This document shows, in pieces, positions 40,303 through 62,500 of a DNA stretch of 62,500 nt. Each line of letters opens with the position of its first letter. Position 1 is the first letter of the stretch. Origin of the DNA: Chrysomallon squamiferum. Taxonomy: Eukaryota > Mollusca > Gastropoda > Neomphalida > Peltospiridae. The stretch is from assembly GCA_012295275.1 (NCBI GenBank), contig CM022669.1, forward strand, positions 10,582,449 through 10,644,948. The letters run 5' to 3'. The position numbers and the translations under genes are program-made. The notes beneath the pieces are model-generated. The model saw only the letters and a list, made by a program, of their open reading frames with translations. It did no database searches and was not told the origin of the DNA.

Positions 40303-42017
40303 CTGCAAGGAAAAACATCTGTCGAGTTATTCATTTATTTATTTTGATTTTAATTTCTAGTGTACAATGTTGTTTTGATTGAAATATCGTTTTAAATGAC
40401 TTTATATGATTCACTATGATTTTTTTTTTTTTTGGAAACTTTATTTTATTAGTAAACAGATTTTACTGATTGTCGATCGATTCGTTTCCACCTGTCTCTC
40501 GGTCGATCTCTCTGTCTGTTTCATTCTCTGCATTTCTTTTTCATTGGTTTTCTGTATGTCTTTCACAGTATCTGTTATGTACATCTAAATGTATGTGTGT
40601 ATGTCTGTATGAATGTATGAATATGCACGAATATGTATGTGTGTGTATGTGTGTACGTACGTACAGATATCTACTGACACATCAAATTATATAAAACATT
40701 TGAACGTTCTCGCGCCTATGTGTTACTTTTGGCAAAATTATTACATCACTAGATTAACGTAAATAACACTTAATAGTTGCAATTAACAATAAACTTGAGA
40801 TGTTTGAGAACAGCAAGACACATGTAAACATTTTGTATTAATTACGGTGCTAAACAGAGCTCTGCATATTAGTTTTGCTATGAGCATTTTAAGTATTCAA
40901 AATAAACACTTAGATCGCGAGCAATGGTTTAGCAATCTTTTAAATCACTACTAGTTGATCTTAAATATTAAGTTGATACGGAAAAGAAGTTTTTTTCTGG
41001 TTATAAATTTCATGTTTATCTGTATCATAATATATTTTTTATTTCTAAAATATCTACCAACACTTTATGATGCAGTTTGTTTTCAGAAATCCTGACTCAG
41101 CCCTTCATTTCGTTCGTTTTTATTGTAGTTTATTGACAACAATGACACACTGCATTATAAATCAGTCATTGTTAAACTGTTTCAGTGTCATTAACTACCA
41201 CAGTTCATTCAACCGCGACTAATGTTTCTTATTTTTTTCTTATTTTTTCTTATTTATTATTATTATTATTTTTATTATCATTATCATCATCATCATCATG
41301 GTGAATATGATCATGACCATCATCATCATCATTATTATTGTTATTATGATGATGATGATCACCATCATCATTATTATTAATATTATCATTATTATTATTA
41401 ATATTATCATTATCATTGTTATTATTATTATTATTATTTTATCTTTTATTATTATTATTATTATTATTATCATTTTTTGTTGTTGCAATTATCACCTCAG
41501 GTTTCGTTCACCTCAAAATAATTTAATTCATCCACGGTTGAATTATTCACCTGTATGAGAAGTGCTATTATAAATAACCAAAAAAAAAAAAAAAAGAAAT
41601 AAACTGAATAAACTATTGCAACACGTCCCCTCCTTCAGGCTAAAATAATGTGAAAGCCACTCGTTTTTAAAAATAAAAACAAAATAAAATAAACTCAAGA
41701 AAAGAATCCATTTTAAGTATCAAACGTTTTGGTTTGCTACTTATGAATCACGATATACATGTCACGAGTGTTTGCTTTAAGACTTTGATTTATCATTCTA
41801 AGACAACGTTGTCAATCTTCCACTTTCCACAAGCGTATAAATCTCCTTTTATTAGTTCGTGTCGTAATTTTTTTTTTGTCATGTTCTGCCGGTCTCGGCT
41901 ACCTGTAATCTAGAAGGATATATTTTAGTATACAGCGTGCACTTTTAAAGCGTCTTTCAGAGACAGTGATGTTTCTGGTTTATGGTCCTTGAAGATTTCA
42001 CCAGCAGACGAGAGTTA
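40303..42017. other. Intergenic between secreted genes 3 and 4
   Basis: AT-rich. An ATT/ATC/ATG trinucleotide block at 41254-41472 produces long Ile or Met open frames on both strands. No GA/CT array precedes gene 4, unlike genes 1 to 3. No further gene seen. Confidence 0.5.
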
Positions 42018-43914
42018 ATGGACGCAGACGACAATTTCATAAATCCAAGATGGATGACGTTTGCCGCAGCAAAACGAAACTGGGTAAGAATTGAAATTAC
42101 GATTATAAACGAAAAGAACTGGAAAAATTGAGTACGAAATTAAAATAGAATATATATATTATGAAAAAGAAATCAAAATGGTTAAAAAAAAAGTATAGTA
42201 ATATAGGTTGTCTTCGTATTAGCAGTAATAACATCAAATATAGCATCGTCATCAACAAAACAGTATTAAAACATGCACCGCTGCTATTATTACCACTTCT
42301 TGAACAACAAAAAAAACCACCACCACCACCACAACAACAACAACAACAACAATAACAATAATAAATTTGGTCTGCTGCGGCTCCTGGTTCTGCCGTTCCT
42401 GTACTGGTAAGTGAATAACTAAATAAATAAATAACTAAATGTATGAAAGAATGAATTGATGAATAAATAAATAAACAAAAAATAATAATAAATAGATAAT
42501 ATTAATATCACGTGTCTGTTAAGTTGTTAATGAGGCAATTTACTTTTAAATAAGGAAGTCAAGAAAACGGAATGATATCAGTATTTCATAAATAACGTTC
42601 GCACAGTACAGCCTGTCATATTATGAACATGTATATCGTCAGCTCGCAGTAAACCTGTCACTTACGTATTATGTTATTATCACATGACAAACCCGTGCAC
42701 TCAGGTACAAGGTACCAACTGAAGACGTATATTATTAATAAATCTACGTCGTGACGTCATTGTCAGCTTGACGGATTCGTCAAATGACCTTTGGTGTTTG
42801 TATTTTGTATTACTATAATGACTCGATAGTACTTAATGTAATTATTTTACTAGTATCAAAAGCCACTTTTCAAACTATAACTTTTTTTCCACATACAAAA
42901 CGTATATTACATTGGTTTTATAACGCTATTTTTTCCCTAGCTAATACATCATTTATTACAAACGGCTTTTCGTAGTTTCTGATAGATAGCAAGGTTTTTA
43001 TATTTCTTCGTTATGATGTTTTTATTGGTTTAGATAATTAGTAAGATTCTTATGTTATTTTTTCTCATTACAAAATTTCTGATTTGCTGAATTTGACAAT
43101 ATTTATCTTTTAATTGTCTTGGATAGTTAGTAAGGTTCTTGTTATATTTTCTTATTACAAAATTTCTGATTAGCTAAATTTTACATATTTCTCTTTTAAT
43201 TTCTTAATTTTGTTTTTCAGATTTGTTTTGGAATTTTAAGCTTTCTGATGACGTGTTGTGTGGAATCTATACACAATGTAAAATTTCCGAAACCAAATCT
43301 TAACAGCAAAATAATTCTTATTCCAAGAGTTTATGCTCGAAGGTATTCTCACAGAACATATATTCCACTGCATGGTACGACAGACAAAGCAGTTGGAAAG
43401 AAAACTGATAAAGTATTCAACCGCACACAAGAAAACAAGAAACCAACAATAATTAACGAGGTGAGAAAGTTTGATGTTCACAGACAAAGTAAAAAAGATT
43501 TCGGTCTCTCAAGAAACAGATTGCCTTATTAAGAAGACGTTAAATATTTCCGATAATCCGATAAATCAGGTATATCAATCTAGCTTGGGATTCTATTCAG
43601 ATAACAGAAGCAGTTATCCGAAAGACATTCAGGTGCGTTGGAAAAGTGGTGGAATTATAGACATGACAGTATTTCCGGTTACATTTCCTAGAATTCATGG
43701 ACGCGGTAGCTCAGATAAAAAAAGCCAGCCGCAAATTTCAAGACAAATATTTTCAGTTCGTAACGATAAAACCTTTTCGCAAAACCAGAATACGAAAGAG
43801 TCTAGAAATGAACGTTTACAAACTTTCCAAAACAGACCAACTACAAACGAAGCAGAAGACAAGAGAGTCATTGTTCGCACAATTGTGGCGAGAAAAGAAT
43901 TTCAAAAAGGCTGA
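42018..43914 (+). CDS. Secreted gene 4: basic Cys-poor protein, about 216 aa, three exons (or a frameshift)
   Basis: Not recognised. Exon 1 (42018-42083) ends MTFAAAKRNW at donor GTAAGA. Exon 2 starts at 43221 (acceptor TTTTTCAG) in phase 0 with ICFGILSFLMTCCVES, forming a signal peptide as in genes 1 to 3. The ATG at 42054 gives the most normal signal peptide; the ATG at 42018 adds 12 residues. The exon 2 frame stops at 43532, but a second frame is open to 43914. A GAG|GTGAGA donor (GT at 43461) and an AAATCAG acceptor (AG at 43568-43569) join them in phase 0 across a 109-bp intron. The joined exon 3 (43570-43914, starting VYQSSLGFYSD) leaves the mature chain without cysteine, like its neighbours. 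The alternative is a one-base shift in the six-A run at about 43491-43496. Basic, with RVYARRYSHRTY and KSGGIIDMTVFP segments. Function unknown. Confidence 0.65.
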
Positions 43915-45463
43915 TTGTCAAATACAATACATTTAAAGAATATTCATTAATAGTGTTAAAAATATTCCTATTTCATAAGGGTAACGTGCAAATAATATTA
44001 ATATTACGTTTATAATTATTATTACCTTATTTTATTTCAAAAGGCATAACAGTTCCAGAATATTATTGTTTATTTTTTATATTTATTATCTGAAAACGTT
44101 TGCTAATAACAAATTCTCTATTTATTGCTACATGAACTGTTTTGCCTTCCTCAGGTAAATTAAACTCTTACTTCTAACATGATTCAAATTGACATAAAAA
44201 GCTGCGTCTCAGAGATATAGCGGCCGCAGGTTCGGTCGTAATACGTAGATGATTTCACCTTTAAAACACTCTACTGATAAAACAATTATAATTTTTGTGG
44301 TGTCCTGTTTTTATTAAAGTCTATACAAAAAGTCTCACTGTGCTGATCAACAACAGTAATCGTCAGCTCAGCGACAGAAGCCAAATCACACTGTTTACAG
44401 TTGCAGCCTGATTTCCACACAGTTTCTCGATTACTGTGAGAACAAATGACATCATTCGACAGAATAGGTCACGAAAGGAGTTATTAATTATTGGCAATCA
44501 CAAACAACACACACCAATTAGTTATCACTGGTCGCATAATCAAAAGCGTAATGGCCAAGCCAGGAGACCAGAACTGTGTCTCGTGTCAGATATTTTCGAC
44601 ATGTTTGGTCAATGAAAGGTTCAGCTGAATCAGACTGTGTGATGACTGATTCTGTATTGATTACAAAACCACGTTAATTTCGGAAGTGAATACATCTGTG
44701 AGTAACTGTAACAGCAAGAATAAATTTACCTTTGAATAAAACAGATTTATTCTTCTGACTGACCTTTAAAAGAGGCTCGTTTTATTTACACACGCACACA
44801 CAACTTCATACATGCATACATACATACATGTGCATACACATACGAACTTACAGACTTATACACATACATACATATATACATACACATTCATACGTGCGTA
44901 CCTACCTACCAACCTACTTACATATATAAATACATACATAAGCACATATATACGTACAACCATAGAAAGAATAATGGAGCAACACTTCTAATTCTTCGCC
45001 AAAAACAACAACAAACAAAACAGACAAGGTAAGGACAAGAGTAAAAAAAAAAATCCCACGAATTTCGTACAGGTTTTTGACACAAAGAAATGAATTATCT
45101 GTTAGTAATTTGCGACAATGAGCAGCCAGAAGAAAGAATATATCCTTGGGGAGATGTCATAACGAGTTAGTCACGAATATCTCGTGTGACTGCTGGATGC
45201 AGTATCTTCTGTAAATCAAGGCTGGAATTCCCCGCTGACAACGGAGTAGTATTTTTATTACAGTGCGGATTTAGAGGAAGTTGGTATTACTTTGTAGAGT
45301 TCATGGATCTCTGACAGTAATACAGGATACAGCATTTTTGATATAGTAAAGGAATTTATAATGTTAAACTGATAGAAATAATACTATAAGTTATAAAAAA
45401 ATAATATAGTCTAATTAGTAAGCGATAAGCAAAGAGTACCATAATATAAAACAGACACGTAAC
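43915..45463. other. Intergenic between secreted gene 4 and the minisatellite
   Basis: AT-rich, with a CA/CATA-rich stretch at 44787-44960. ATTAAA near 44315 is a possible gene 4 polyadenylation signal. No other gene is supported. Confidence 0.45.
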
Positions 45464-45901
45464 TACACATACAAACAACAATACTGTACCACAGTGAACT
45501 GTATGATACAGAACACACATACAAACAACAATACTGTACCACAGTGAACTGTATGATACAGAACACACATACAAACAACAATACTGTACACACAGTGAAC
45601 TGTATGATACAGAACACACATACAAACAACAATACTGTACCACAGTGAACTGTATGATACAGAACACACATACAAACAACAATACTGTACCACAGTGAAC
45701 TGTATGATACAGAACACACATACAAACAACAATACTGTACCACAGTGAACTGTATGATACAGAACACACATACAAACAACAATACTATACCACAGTGAAC
45801 TGTATGATACAGAACAATACTGTACCACAGTGAACTGTATGATACAGAACACACATACAAACAACAATACTATACCACAGTGAACTGTATGATACAGAAC
45901 A
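45464..45901. repeat. 50-bp minisatellite, about 9 copies
   Basis: Unit anchored by ATACTGTACCACAGTGAACT then GTATGATACAGAAC then ACACATACAAACAACA. Copies begin (at ATACT) at 45481, 45531, 45581, 45632, 45682, 45732, 45782, 45817 and 45867. The eighth follows a deletion of the ACACATACAAACAAC part. Two copies share ATACTATACC instead of ATACTGTACC, suggesting a late duplication of a block. On the minus strand the unit has no stop in any frame, hence long repetitive open frames that are not evidence of a protein. Confidence 0.93.
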
Positions 45902-46369
45902 AAATAAAAACCATAGCATACATAACACAGTAAGTCACGCCATATTCAAAACACACATTCATACACAGACAAAAACATACACTCACAAACATATACAAAT
46001 ATATACTCACAAGTAACTCCAGAAATAAAAACACACACTGACACACACAGATACAACTATTTACTCACAAACAACTCCACACACACACACACAGAGATAC
46101 GCACGCATGCACGCACACGATTACCACGCCACATAGATTAAACCAAGAAAGTATACACTGTTAGTCACACATATAAAGAATTTTTTTTTTGTATTGTAAT
46201 GGTTCGTGTCAAATCTACAACCACTAATGCAAATCTACAATTTTTATTTATTCAAAGAAGACCTGATACATTATGATGCATTACAGTAGAAACATTATAT
46301 GAATGACGAAACAATTGTTCACAAATACATATAATACAACATAAATAAATAACAGTAGAGTTTTCACAG

Positions 46370-46555
46370 ATGAGGTAATTTGGTCTCATATTTGTGGCGT
46401 TTTCCCCCAAACAGGGATTCAACTCGTGATAATGAATATTTTATCAGTGAATAATAAAATAATTCTTCACGGAAAAAAAATGTTACTTTTGGGAACCAAA
46501 ACACGAAAAATAAAATAGCTTTATATGAAGTTTATATATTCAAGTGGACTAAATT
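46370..46555 (+). repeat. Dispersed repeat, copy B
   Basis: Counterpart of 26030-26190; same order of shared blocks with small insertions. A 28-base A run follows at about 46735. No coding content. Confidence 0.65.
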
Positions 46556-46732
46556 GATTCTGCTTATGTTAAAGGAAACATTTATTTACTCCTATCGTTA
46601 TATATAGCTATTTATTTATTTATTTATTATTATTGTATTATTTTTTTATTTAAAATGGATCATATGAACTTATTTTATTTCATTTTATAACAAATATAAT
46701 TAAATAAACTTTAATAACATAGTCATCAATTT

Positions 46733-46764
<32 letters not shown>

Positions 46765-47039
46765 AATTAAAAACAAAATAAATGATTTGTAAAAAACAAA
46801 ATACAAATGTCTTTAAGCACTAAGTTAAATTAATGACGATGTTCTCAATTCCCGGTTACACAGAGTTATACATGTATGTTTTTCAGTTTTATTTTAACTG
46901 ATATAAAACTAAAAACAAGAGTTTGTTACAATTTCCTGAGATTTTGTTTCTTATTCTGTGAATCTTACACAGAGCTTCTCCTCGCTAATATTCCAATGAG
47001 AGGCACCTTACTCTTATATTTATATTTCTTGAAAAACAC

Positions 47040-47041
<2 letters not shown>

Positions 47042-47082
<41 letters not shown>

Positions 47083-47420
47083 ACACACACACAGACACAC
47101 ACTCAGACACACACACAGACACACACAGACACACACACACACAGACACACACACACACAAACACACACACACAGACAGAAGCACACTCAGACACACACAT
47201 ATAGATATGTACGTGTGTAGGTATTTATGCACGTATATGTGTATGTATGTATGTATGTGTGTGTGTATGTGTGTATGTATGTATGTAGTATGTGTATATA
47301 TATATATATGTATGCATATGTATGTATATGTGTGTGTATGTATGTATGTATTTATGTATGTATATATGTAAGTATGTATGTATGTATAGTATGTATGTAT
47401 GTATGTATGTATGTATGGAT
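47042..47420. repeat. (CA)n then (TATG)n microsatellite block
   Basis: (CA)n with CAGA interruptions 47042-47200, then GTAT/TATG repeats 47225-47420. Lies past the 3' end of the channel gene. Confidence 0.9.
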
Positions 47421-47832
47421 TTGCTCTTATGCAGCAGCCTTTTTGTAGGTATCTACAATAATCATTTGAAGAACAGTAAATATCTACTTCATGTATTTCA
47501 TATAACAGTATTACACTGAGTAATATGCATGTGTGCATGCCTGTAAGTATATATTCATATATGTATAGGTACATATATGTTCGTATATATATACATACAT
47601 ATATATGTGTGTATATTTAAAATTAGGTAATCATTCCTGATGAAGTCCACCAGACTGACAAAGTAATAATAAAATAATATTTTACTTATTTCTTATTTTT
47701 TCCGCTCGTTGTTCAGATTTTTTTTTCCCTTCAACTTAATCAAATTAATATAAATCTGATATTCATGGGCATAAAATGCAACTCTTTTTCTATTTCAGTA
47801 TTTGGTGTTTTCTTTAAACAAAGAGAGAACTA

Positions 47833-59524
<11,692 letters not shown>

Positions 59525-61313
59525 TTAAAACAAAATTAAAAGTATCTTGCCATAATAAAAGGTTTTTAGAATGAAAATTAATAATATAACCAATCCTTTG
59601 TTGAATATTTCCCGATGAAAATATTGTTATATGAACTCTTATTTTTTTGTTGTCTATGAGAAATTAAATATATATATTTTTAAATCCTTTTCAAAATAAT
59701 ATTGGTAGCAATTGTTCTTTCATTTATTTAATAACTAAAACAGCAATAAAGAAATATCTAAGTATTTCAACAACCTTTAACTTACAACCGATAAACATTT
59801 TCCCAACGTTGTTTGGACAGATCCAGATGAACCAAAACGGTGTGATCTCTATATCGATAACACTAGAAAAACAGGCACATCAAACTGAATCCACAATCCA
59901 CCTCAGTTCACCTCATCCACCGAGAAACAAAGAAAACATTTTTATCAACGTGAAGACAGGAACGGAATCAGAACAGTTCTAGAACATCTCCGAGTCAGAA
60001 AACCAAACAACATTTCAGAAACAACATCATCAACAGAATCACAATTACTCCGCTGGACACCAACACTAATTATTCTTTTAGGTACGATATTTGATATATG
60101 TCATCCATTGGACGTCCCCCTGGTGTGACACTTTCTGTCCTTTCAAGCAGAAAATTACTGTGGCTGAGCCGTCCTATGGACTCTGACGTCGATGACAGAG
60201 ATGTATTGAAAAATCGACCGTCGCCATCGTGTAAATCACGGCCTGACTGGCTTGTGGCCGGTGATATCGTTTACACTGAGGTTCCTGCTTGTTCAGAATT
60301 GGGACACACAGAACAGCACATCTGGCTAACGTTAATGCAGTGAGATGGACAAAAGTTAAAGTGGCAATGACTGCTCCCTCGACGGAGGCGTAATTAATTG
60401 TGAGACTCTTAAAGAAGCGTTGTCATCTACGTCTTCTGGCGCTGATTAGACGATCGCTCAAGCCGTGATCTGCCTGCGGAATATTTCTTCCCCTGTTTCG
60501 GAAATTACCGGACGCCTTCGTTTACCTAATTCAATTCCATGCTACATTTAATTATGAAAACGAAGCATTTCTGACCGCGTTAGCCTCAGTTCACTGCTAG
60601 TAGAAGTTTCAGATGTCCGAGTTCTTTATTTTTGAAGAAACTAATAGAACAAAAATAAGAAGACGTCACTATTTGATGACGTTAATGCGCTAACGTGGTT
60701 GCAAAATTAACACGAATTTTGAAATAATCTTGAGTTTGGTCAGCCTGTTAAGATTTCAGAAATTCTTAATAATATCAAAGCCAAATAACGTCTATAACAG
60801 GATTTGTCTTAAAAGATTTCCAGATTCCACTGGCAGAAATTGCAAAAGCAATTATTAATTACCAGTTTCCTTATTTTTAATAATATAAAATAACAGAAGC
60901 TCTTTGTTGCTAGTAAAATGAAACTACTGAAATGGAAAGCTTACGTATATTAATATCAGTTTGTAATAACTGATGTAAAATTCGGGGTGTAAAACATCAA
61001 AATTAATATCATTTTAACAGGTTTTACTTCATAACCAACAAAAAATAAAGAATAAATAAAAATAAAAATAAATATTTAAAAAATAAATAAATAAATAAAT
61101 AAATAATAAATAATTTTAGGAGCAGTTTAATAATACTTATATTTAATTATGTTGATTTGTAAGTAATATCAAATATGATAATTCAGTTCTTTTCTACTAT
61201 GATGTTGCTGTTCATACAGCTTTTATAATCTTTTTTTTAATTATTATTAACGTTATTCTCTTAAAGTATCATTAAACTCAGAATAATGGAACACACATAA
61301 TAATAATAATAAT

Positions 61314-61349
<36 letters not shown>

Positions 61350-61365
61350 AATAATAATAATAATA

Positions 61366-61426
<61 letters not shown>

Positions 61427-62500
61427 GGCTGCAGTGCGGTTTTATTTGTTTTTATTATCAAAAACAACTTGCATTACATAACAATTATTTTTATAATGAA
61501 TAAAATGCTGCATCAGTTTTTCCTTTAATTTTATATTCTTGCTATTAGTGTCATTGTATTAAAACTGATATATTTATATATCCGCACAATCTATGCAATT
61601 ATATATATTTTAATAACAATATGAAGTAAAAACATAATAAATAAATAAATAAATACAGTAAACTGGATGTTTTATTTGATTCTGCAACACAGAATAATTT
61701 AACTAAATTATGATTTTAACATAAAAATACAATTTAGTACTTCTACCACTATTTCTACTGCTATTACTGCTATAACAACAACTAAACTACTACTATTACT
61801 AATACTACTGTTGCTATTGCTACTACTACCATTATCATCAACGTCATCATTATTATCATATGAATAAATTTGATCGTACACATTTCTTTATGACATTAGA
61901 AAATAATTCATTTAAAGCTTTCCGATGAAAACTGTTTAAATATTTGATAATTATAGCTGTAACTGATAATCTCTCAGTATTTATTTTTGTCTCGAAAATA
62001 CCGCATTCGGTTCGCTTCGTTTTATGTAAATATTTGTCTTTTAATCCATTATACTTATTTATTAACATGATCGGCTAACAGAAAAAAATCTCATATTATT
62101 TTTGCTTTAACAGTCTTTATGCACAGAAATATACATAAAACCAGCAATTACACTTTACTTATCATCTCGTGATAAAACAAAACAAACGGTCACGTTTTTG
62201 ACGTGAAAACGCTTCCCCGGAGAATACCGAGACTGACTACAAACAACCCATAACGACTTAATATCGACGTCCAATATCGGTAATTCACTATTACAGTGTT
62301 AGAGATACACACGATACCAGACTGTATACCGAAACAACAGTATAAGCGTGGGATTAGCAAAGCTAATTGACTAACACAGATGTCGTAGTGTATATTTGAT
62401 TTACACTCATTAACTCGGTTTATTATACGTTTTTATATACCGTCCTTCTCAACAGCGTAATTCCAGACTCCAGTTAGTAATGAAAACTTTGCTGAACTTA
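59525..62500. other. Upstream flank of the channel gene, no gene seen
   Basis: Presumed promoter and 5' untranslated region of the channel in the first few hundred bases; a donor-like TTGTAAGT on the minus strand near 59784 might end a leader exon. An AAT/AAC/ATT block lies at 61300-61424. The 81-residue open frame at 60098-60343 has no recognisable domain or splice partner. Confidence 0.45.
61300..61424. repeat. (AAT)n(AAC)n(AAT)n(ATT)n array with self-complementary centre
   Basis: (AAC)n at about 61315-61347, then AAT units meeting ATT units at about 61367. The AAT and ATT halves are complementary, so part of the array can form a perfect hairpin. Confidence 0.88.

Noticed and set aside
45356-45867. 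139-149 residue minus-strand repetitive open frames
   Set aside because: They follow from the 50-bp repeat having no stop in any minus frame; no start context or supporting features.
45464-45901. Regularly spaced repeat resembling a CRISPR array
   Set aside because: Units are directly adjacent with no unique spacers, and the genome is plainly animal.
47630-47665. CCTGATGAAGTCCACCAGAC, resembling the 3' tail of some non-LTR elements
   Set aside because: Only a short match from memory; no upstream reverse transcriptase or target duplication seen.
60098-60343. 81-residue + strand open frame upstream of the channel
   Set aside because: No recognisable domain or splice partner; lies in the presumed promoter flank of a minus-strand gene.

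Overview
The window is animal nuclear DNA: AT-rich, intron-rich and full of simple repeats (ATT/AAT, ATTT/AAAT, GA/CT, CA/TG, TATG). It has GT-AG spliced genes, intron-containing tRNA genes and remnants of cut-and-paste DNA transposons. Repeat style, intron sizes and protein types suggest a lophotrochozoan, probably a mollusc. That placement is inference; nothing here fixes the species.

Layout. About 1-5.4 kb is non-coding and holds a decayed pogo/Tigger-type transposon (2670-3503). At 6.3-17.2 kb on + is a complete ALDH7A1 (antiquitin) gene: 19 coding exons that join in phase to 511 residues, with Glu268 and Cys302 at the classical positions. At 20.4-43.9 kb on + lie four genes for secreted, lysine/serine/threonine-rich, practically cysteine-free proteins that I do not recognise. 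Each has a very short first exon carrying the start of the signal peptide, then a phase-0 intron, then one long exon (gene 4 probably has one more short intron). Predicted lengths are 975, 936, 313 and about 216 residues. Three of the four have a long GA/CT microsatellite 340-405 bp before the start codon. At 47.8-59.5 kb on - is a complete DEG/ENaC sodium channel gene (10 coding exons, 636 residues) with an unusual N-terminal gating motif and a proline-rich/polybasic insert in the extracellular domain. 59.5-62.5 kb is its upstream flank, with no gene I can support.

Scattered through this are three near-identical tRNA-Ile(UAU) genes with a 36-nt intron: one inside the first intron of secreted gene 1, one between genes 2 and 3, and one inside a channel intron. 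There is also one decayed copy, a hAT-type MITE with an 8-bp target duplication, a diverged dispersed-repeat pair and a 50-bp minisatellite.

How the genes relate. ALDH7A1 (lysine catabolism) and the ion channel are conserved flanking genes with no evident link to the cluster. The four-gene secreted cluster is the part most likely to be new biology. Its shared exon layout suggests ancient tandem duplication followed by very fast divergence, or repeated use of a signal-peptide exon. Function cannot be read from the sequence.
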